Assembly (NCBI GenBank): GCA_025765615.1 | Contig: JAIVFJ010000084.1 | Span: forward strand, 186,001 to 250,000 | DNA length: 64,000 bases | Direction: 5' to 3' | From: Zopfochytrium polystomum | Lineage: Eukaryota; Chytridiomycota; Chytridiomycetes; Chytridiales; Chytridiaceae | Program-made: the position numbers and the translations under genes | Shown: one piece after another, positions 59,281 through 64,000 of the stretch | How the letters are laid out: the number at the start of each line of letters is the position of its first letter | Position numbering within the stretch: position 1 is the first letter of the stretch | Notes under the pieces: generated by a model | What the model saw: only the letters and a program-made list of their open reading frames with translations | What the model was told of the DNA's origin: nothing | The model's database searches: none

Positions 59281-59892
59281 CTTGCATGTCTGTTTCTTGG
59301 TCGGTCTACTGGGGAATTCGGGTTTGTTTTGAAGGAGGCAGAGAGGGTTTGGATGAGAGACGTGGCGTTGTAAAGTATCTCGAGTTTCTGGGTGTGCAAA
59401 AACGGAGAGTCGGTTTTTATTATTCAAAAGTAGCGTTTGGGGACGACATGTCCTGGGGAACAGACGAAGAAATGAGATGTTTCCATAAGTCGTGGGACAG
59501 TCGTACCGCTCGCTTGCAAGTGTCCACCGTCGAATTTAACATGAGTTCTTGGTCGGTGATTTGACCCCCCCTGGCAGGCCATCATCCTCCATCGCAGCAG
59601 ACTCAGCTGGGCCGAGGAGCGAAGGTATCTCTCGTCGCATGGGAACCGGATTTAATGTGAATTTTGCCATTACCCGGGCAGGCGGTGGGAAATACACATT
59701 TCTATGGGACGCTGCACAAGCTGATGATTGGGAATGCCCACTGGAAAGATGCTCAGGCGACTTAGCGTCGCATTAAGTTATACGGATTCGACCACGTGGT
59801 TCGTCTAACGTTGCGGAGTGACGGCATCCGTGGCGAAGGGGCAGACTAGGTAGGCCGAACATAGGTCGGAAAGCATCAATCACTGTTTTCTA
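59281..59892. other. Intergenic region
   Basis: No gene recognised. Confidence 0.45.
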
Positions 59893-60480
59893 TGTCAGAG
59901 ACATGTCGCCATTGCACATGGTGGACGCTGAGGTCAGTCGTCCGATGTTGACACAGCCGCGGCGACAAAAGGGGGTGGTCCATGCATTTGATGGACAAGA
60001 CTTGGGTGCTGTTTTTGCGGGCATGGTCATGTCGAGGAAGACGCGAACATGATTGTCGGGAGATATGCGGCAGCGATTCATGCTGGTACCATTGAATATG
60101 GTGTCAGCACCGAGATGCTGGGTCTGGCTTTCGGTAGTCTCCATGGTTTGTTGCTGAGGTTCTGGAAATGGACTTCTGCATCAAGATTTCGAGGCGGTAA
60201 GTTTTCATGCGGCAAGCGAGAGGGAGGATAGCAATACCGAGGGAGCCTTTATACCTAGGTCTCCACAAAGACCCTGTGCCTGCCTCGCGCGACATCCAAG
60301 CGTCCCACCACCATTGGAGCACCTCGATGTGACCGCAATCCGCTGCCAGCTCAAGGGCTTCTTGTATAATACGTCGATCGACCGACAGCTGCTTTCGGAC
60401 CCATCCAGCCTCGCTGCTCGCCCGGACACGCCGTACCCGATCCTGACGCGGCAACTGGACTGACGCGGACAAACGAATTG
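59893..60480 (-). pseudogene. WW-type ankyrin-like repeat remnant
   Basis: Minus-strand piece RRIIQEALELAADCGHIEV followed by LQWWWDAW at about 60.31-60.38 kb fits the same ankyrin-like repeat as at 37-38 kb. Surrounding frames are broken. No intact start or stop. Confidence 0.45.
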
Positions 60481-61628
60481 TTCGTGATTTTATCAGCGGT
60501 ATCAGCGGTAGATTGTGCCAATGTAAGTGACCAAAACTAGGCGCGTCTTATGTGGCAGACAATTACTTTGGCTCAATCCCTCTCCCGCCGTGGCAGCAGT
60601 GGATCTGATGCTCAACTCCATTGCGCGCGAACTGGCTGAAGTTGCAAGCAACCGTCCCAACGAGCAGCTCTCCTCTTTTCTTCTTTTCAAGCGGAAAGAA
60701 AGAAACTCGCTCCAATCATCAAAATGTTTCTTCCAACACGTCGTTTCCCTTCCGCATCAACTTGAAGGGACACAAACACTGAAACAAATGGCTGGAAAAG
60801 AGCATCAAACTCCCTTGGAGTCCCCTGTTCGTTCAAAAAAAGAGGGTTTCTCTCGGGTGGGGGTTCAAAGGGTGGTTCATTTTTTACGCAACAGCTCTCG
60901 CCTGAACGTCGTCGGTCGTTCGAACCCTTCCCAGTCAATGCGCGAAAGACTTTATTTGGTAAATAGCAGGTTTGCATGTACGCCCATGACGCAAGCCAAC
61001 CTTATGTAGTGACAAAACCAATACAAAAAAGATGAAGACAGACACGCAGGCCCGCCCGCGCTGCGAGTGCGGAGAAATAACAAATAAAAATTCATGTTGT
61101 TGGTGTTGTTGTTGTAGTTGCTATTGTTGTAGTTGTTGTCCATGTGGCGTTGCGATTCAAGGGTTGGGCCTCTGGCTGCCCATGGGTTAGCCAGGCCGGC
61201 TGCTTAATTTTTTTATGCATGCCTGGTGGCGCCCTGCAGCCGACCGGCGCCGGCGGACGTCGGGGTTCTCTCGTGTTTTGGGGTGAGAAATTGTGAGAAA
61301 CGCTTCCATTTTGAAAAAACTCAGTACATGACGACGATCGCCCTCCCTCGCTCGTAAATTATTGGCCGGATTGTCGGGAGGTGGCCCGCGGCACATGGAT
61401 TGCCTGGAAATTTTTTTCATGCAGGCTGCGGTTTTATCTGGGCAACATTTGCACGCGCTTCCCGCTCCTGAGGCAACAGTTTGCCTGCTTAGTAACAAAT
61501 AACCGGCTCATTTCAACCTCCTCGAACGGAACTGGCTGGGCGATCGCGCCTTTTAATATGAAGACAGCCAGCTTACGCCTGCGCGCACTTCTTCTGTCTT
61601 CCGCATGCTTCTTACCGTAGCTTACATT
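60481..61628. other. Intergenic region
   Basis: Contains a TTG/TTGTAG microsatellite at about 61096-61140. A plus-strand frame at 60527-61009 and an antisense frame at 60502-60690 have no recognised domain. Confidence 0.4.
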
Positions 61629-61636
61629 ATAAATAA
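61629..61636 (+). promoter_or_regulatory. Possible TATA box of the FAD monooxygenase
   Basis: TATAAATA about 200 bp before ATG 61829; a CT-rich microsatellite (61755-61805) lies in the leader. Confidence 0.4.
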
Positions 61637-61828
61637 ATACTCTGGATGTTCCGTGCCTGTACATGCATACTCATATTCATACAAACAAAGCAAAACGAGA
61701 AAATCCACGAAGCCCGCCCGCCGCCGAACAACCCCCTCACCCTCGTCCTCTCTCTCGCTCTCTCTCTCGCTCTCTCTCTCTCTCTCGCTCTCTCTCTCTC
61801 TCACTCACGTCCACACCCTTTGGCATCC

Positions 61829-63091
61829 ATGCGAATCCTCGTCGTGGGCGGCGGCATCTCCGGCCCCACTGTCGCCCTCGCCTTGCGCCGGGCCGGCCAC
61901 GACGTCGAGCTCTTTGACCGCGTCCTCGACTTTCTCGACACCCCGCCGGGCCTCTTCATCGGCCTGAACGGTATGCGCGTCCTCAAGCACCTCGGCCTCC
62001 TCGACCAAGTCGTCCGCGCAGGCAGCGTCTGCGACGGCACCGACCTCCGCACCATCGCAGGCGACGCCGTCACCCGCGTCCGCCACTCCCACCGCGCTGA
62101 CCTCTTCAGCGTCACGATCCTCCGCACAACCCTCTCCCGCATCATCACAAACGCCGCCGTCACCGCCGGCGTCCGCGTCCACACCAACAAGCGCCTCGTA
62201 GCCATCTCCCAACCCCCCGACGGATCCCGAGCCCTCGGCGTCGTTGCCCGTTTCCACGACGGCTCCGAAGCCGCTGGCGATATCCTCGTCGGCGCCGACG
62301 GTGTCCACTCCACCGTCCGCCAATGCCTCTTCCCATCTCACCGGCCCCCGCAACCCTATGGCATGGTCGGCTACGCCGGCACCGTCGACCTCCCCGCCCA
62401 TACCTCCGCCGTGACCGCCCACCCCTGGCCCGCAAGAAACTACCACTTCTTCACCGACAACGCGAACGCCCGCTCCGCCATGCTCATGCGCGTCGCAGAC
62501 TCCCAGCTCTCCTGGCGCCTCGTCGAGCTGCGGCCCGCCGAAATCTCCCTCGAAGACTGGACTCCCGCGCGCCGCCTCGACCTCTCCAAAGACCGCGACC
62601 GCCTCGCGGACATGGCCGACCGCTGGCGCCTTCCGCCGGCATTCCGCCCGCTGGTCGCAGAAGCAAACGAGATCGTCCCGCTCAGCTTCTACCACATGGA
62701 CGCCGGCCCGCTCCCGCGCTGGGCCAGCCAGAACTGCGTACTCATCGGCGCCGCAAAACACGCCATGCTGCCGTTCCTGGGTCAGGCCACCGGCGTCGCG
62801 CTCGAGGACGCCGAGGTGCTCGCCGCACTGATCGCACGCGTCCCCGACGACCCGCGTAAAGCGTTCCGGCTGTACCAGCGCGCGCGGTTTCGCCGCGTCA
62901 AGAGGATCGCCGAGGCCGCCCGCGTCCAGGGGAGGAGGCAGTACGCCACCTCCGCCCTCGGGTCGCTGTGGGGACAGGTGGCACTCAAGTTTGTGGTCGC
63001 GACCGCAGGGGCTCTGGCGTCGCACGAGGTCTTTGCGTACGACGGGTTGGAGGCCGTGAATAACGTACTCTACAGAAACGGGCTCGTGTAA
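61829..63091 (+). CDS. FAD-dependent monooxygenase (group A, PHBH fold)
   Basis: Flavoprotein hydroxylase using NAD(P)H and O2; substrate unknown. Intronless, 420 aa. N-terminal dinucleotide-binding MRILVVGGGISGPTVALALR, Glu at the end of beta-2 (DVELFDR), the DG motif GDILVGADGVHSTVR, and the C-terminal FAD motif region LIGAAKHAMLPFLGQATG then VALEDAEVLAAL. The last motif is normally GD(A/S)AH; here Asp is Ala (GAAKH), which could weaken FAD ribityl binding. The long in-frame extension upstream of 61829 is CT-repeat translation. No introns, unlike most neighbours, so horizontal acquisition is possible but unproven. The antisense frame is a shadow. Confidence 0.88.
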   Translation: MRILVVGGGISGPTVALALRRAGHDVELFDRVLDFLDTPPGLFIGLNGMRVLKHLGLLDQVVRAGSVCDGTDLRTIAGDAVTRVRHSHRADLFSVTILRTTLSRIITNAAVTAGVRVHTNKRLVAISQPPDGSRALGVVARFHDGSEAAGDILVGADGVHSTVRQCLFPSHRPPQPYGMVGYAGTVDLPAHTSAVTAHPWPARNYHFFTDNANARSAMLMRVADSQLSWRLVELRPAEISLEDWTPARRLDLSKDRDRLADMADRWRLPPAFRPLVAEANEIVPLSFYHMDAGPLPRWASQNCVLIGAAKHAMLPFLGQATGVALEDAEVLAALIARVPDDPRKAFRLYQRARFRRVKRIAEAARVQGRRQYATSALGSLWGQVALKFVVATAGALASHEVFAYDGLEAVNNVLYRNGLV

Positions 63092-63680
63092 AGTTTTTTT
63101 AATTTTTCCATGCTTTTTTTTTTGGGCTGCATCTGCATTTAAACCTTCTGCCCCACCCCTCCTCATCCTATATACTGTCGAAACTTGGTTATAGAAAGTT
63201 TCGCTGAGCTTCTTGCTCGTGTTGTTAAATAGTTTTCGCATACTTGGGTTTCTCCTTCTTGTGGAGCCCGATTGCTCTTTCCGTTTTACTCTGGGTCTTT
63301 TTTTTTTCTTCCTCTATTCCTCTTCCCAAACGAACTTTGAATGTTTCATACCTCCCACCTGGGTCTCATCACTCTCTCTATCTCTCTGTGATCTTTGAAA
63401 AACTTGAACGTCATAAACGTAACAAGAAAAAGAACTCGAAGAAAGCCTTTTTTGCCGAGACTCTTTTGCCGGCGTCTTGCCAAAGTCATCCACCGAAAAC
63501 AAAAGTTTACAGAAAGCTTCAATCCTTCAGTATACCCGCCACCGTGGCCCCCGCCGTAGTACCCTCCTCCGCGACCCCCGCCGTGATACCCGCCGCCACC
63601 GCCGCCGTGCCGCTGCGTAGCCTCCGCGTCATCATCACTTCCGTCGCCGCCGACCTGGCCTCCCCGCTGAGTGCCGCTTC
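63092..63680. other. Intergenic region with a Gly/Tyr-rich antisense stretch
   Basis: On the minus strand, 63530-63680 reads HGGGGGGYHGGGRGGGYYGG, like the tail of a glycine-rich RNA-binding protein, but it follows a stop (63683-63681) with no clear exon structure. Confidence 0.35.
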
Positions 63681-64000
63681 CTAGGCAGGGTTATGTTGGT
63701 ACAAAATATGCGATGCCTGCACGTCCTCGAGTAGCTTGGCTTTTGTTATAAATCCACCAGCCTGTAGCCTTGTGCGAAAAGTGTGAAACTCATCGGCTGC
63801 AGGCAGTGTCTTGCAGATCGCATAGGGCACGAGAGATGAGAAGCAATTTCGTGCACTTACAGCTGACTTAGGGTCATGTGGGCTTGCCCCTCCAGGAGCA
63901 AAGCCTCGCGCTTCTCACCCCCAACTCCCCAAGTACCTGAAACGGCAACCACTGTATTCTGCCCACAGTGCACCCTGCATGTGTTGTGCTCTAATTTGAT
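63681..64000 (-). CDS. Partial unknown gene running off the right edge (C-terminal exons)
   Basis: The last exon ends KTLPAADEFHTFRTRLQAGG and FITKAKLLEDVQASHILYQ then HNPA and TAG at 63683-63681. An upstream exon appears to read KLEHNTCRVHCGQNTVVAVS near the window edge, followed by donor-like sites (CAG-GTACTT; CT-GTAAGT at about 63861). The exact splice was not resolved and no family recognised. Confidence 0.4.

Noticed and set aside
61805..63241. 478-codon antisense frame over the FAD monooxygenase
   Set aside because: Same codon-bias shadow; the sense strand has all FAD motifs.

Overview
The window is nuclear DNA of a eukaryote, most likely a zoosporic (chytrid-like) fungus. Coding genes carry short spliceosomal introns (about 35-200 nt, a few longer), there are tRNAs including one with an intron, and microsatellites and homopolymers are abundant. 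The gene content (EF-1alpha, type I metacaspase, ABCA half-transporter, ferric reductase, Cys-rich Cu-ATPase, many degenerate ankyrin-like repeats ending in WW-type motifs) fits an early-diverging fungus; that placement is inference from gene families, not a measured phylogeny.

Left third (1-27 kb): an ankyrin-repeat gene cut by the left edge, eIF2-gamma (5 exons), a small secreted Cys-rich peptide with a TATA box, a two-exon Myb/SANT-like gene next to a PIF/Harbinger-type DDE transposon with terminal and subterminal repeats, a 12-exon ABCA half-transporter, a single-exon F-box/ankyrin-like gene, a decayed transportin, a metacaspase, a FAR1-type transposon relic and a His-rich ferric reductase.

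Middle (27-45 kb): tRNA-Glu, a GPI/TM-tailed serine carboxypeptidase, a Ser/Thr-rich 79-aa protein, a 608-aa conserved unknown, tRNA-Thr (with intron), two tRNA-Pro, a gene graveyard of ankyrin repeats that includes an in-frame fusion of an ankyrin unit to a truncated Pho80-type cyclin, a TATA-driven signal-peptide exon, a lectin-like single-pass receptor, and a tRNA-Ser lacking its D arm.

Right third (45-64 kb): three tandem copies of an unrecognised 77-80 aa protein family, each with its own upstream box. Then come EF-1alpha, an LtrA fragment abutting the stop codon of a Cu+ P1B-ATPase, and a decayed stretch with NRAMP-, Med22- and ankyrin-like remnants. The window ends with a FAD monooxygenase and a gene running off the right edge.

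Two patterns cross the window. First, several otherwise good genes need exactly one base removed (12128-12132, 7672-7677, 24775-24785, 25989-25990), which is either decay or residual assembly error. Second, small genes share TATA boxes roughly 100-140 bp before the ATG. The most novel item is the tandem 77-80 aa family (45.4-48.1 kb) and its possible distant relative at 30.8-31.1 kb, which share a KKPPV C-terminal motif.
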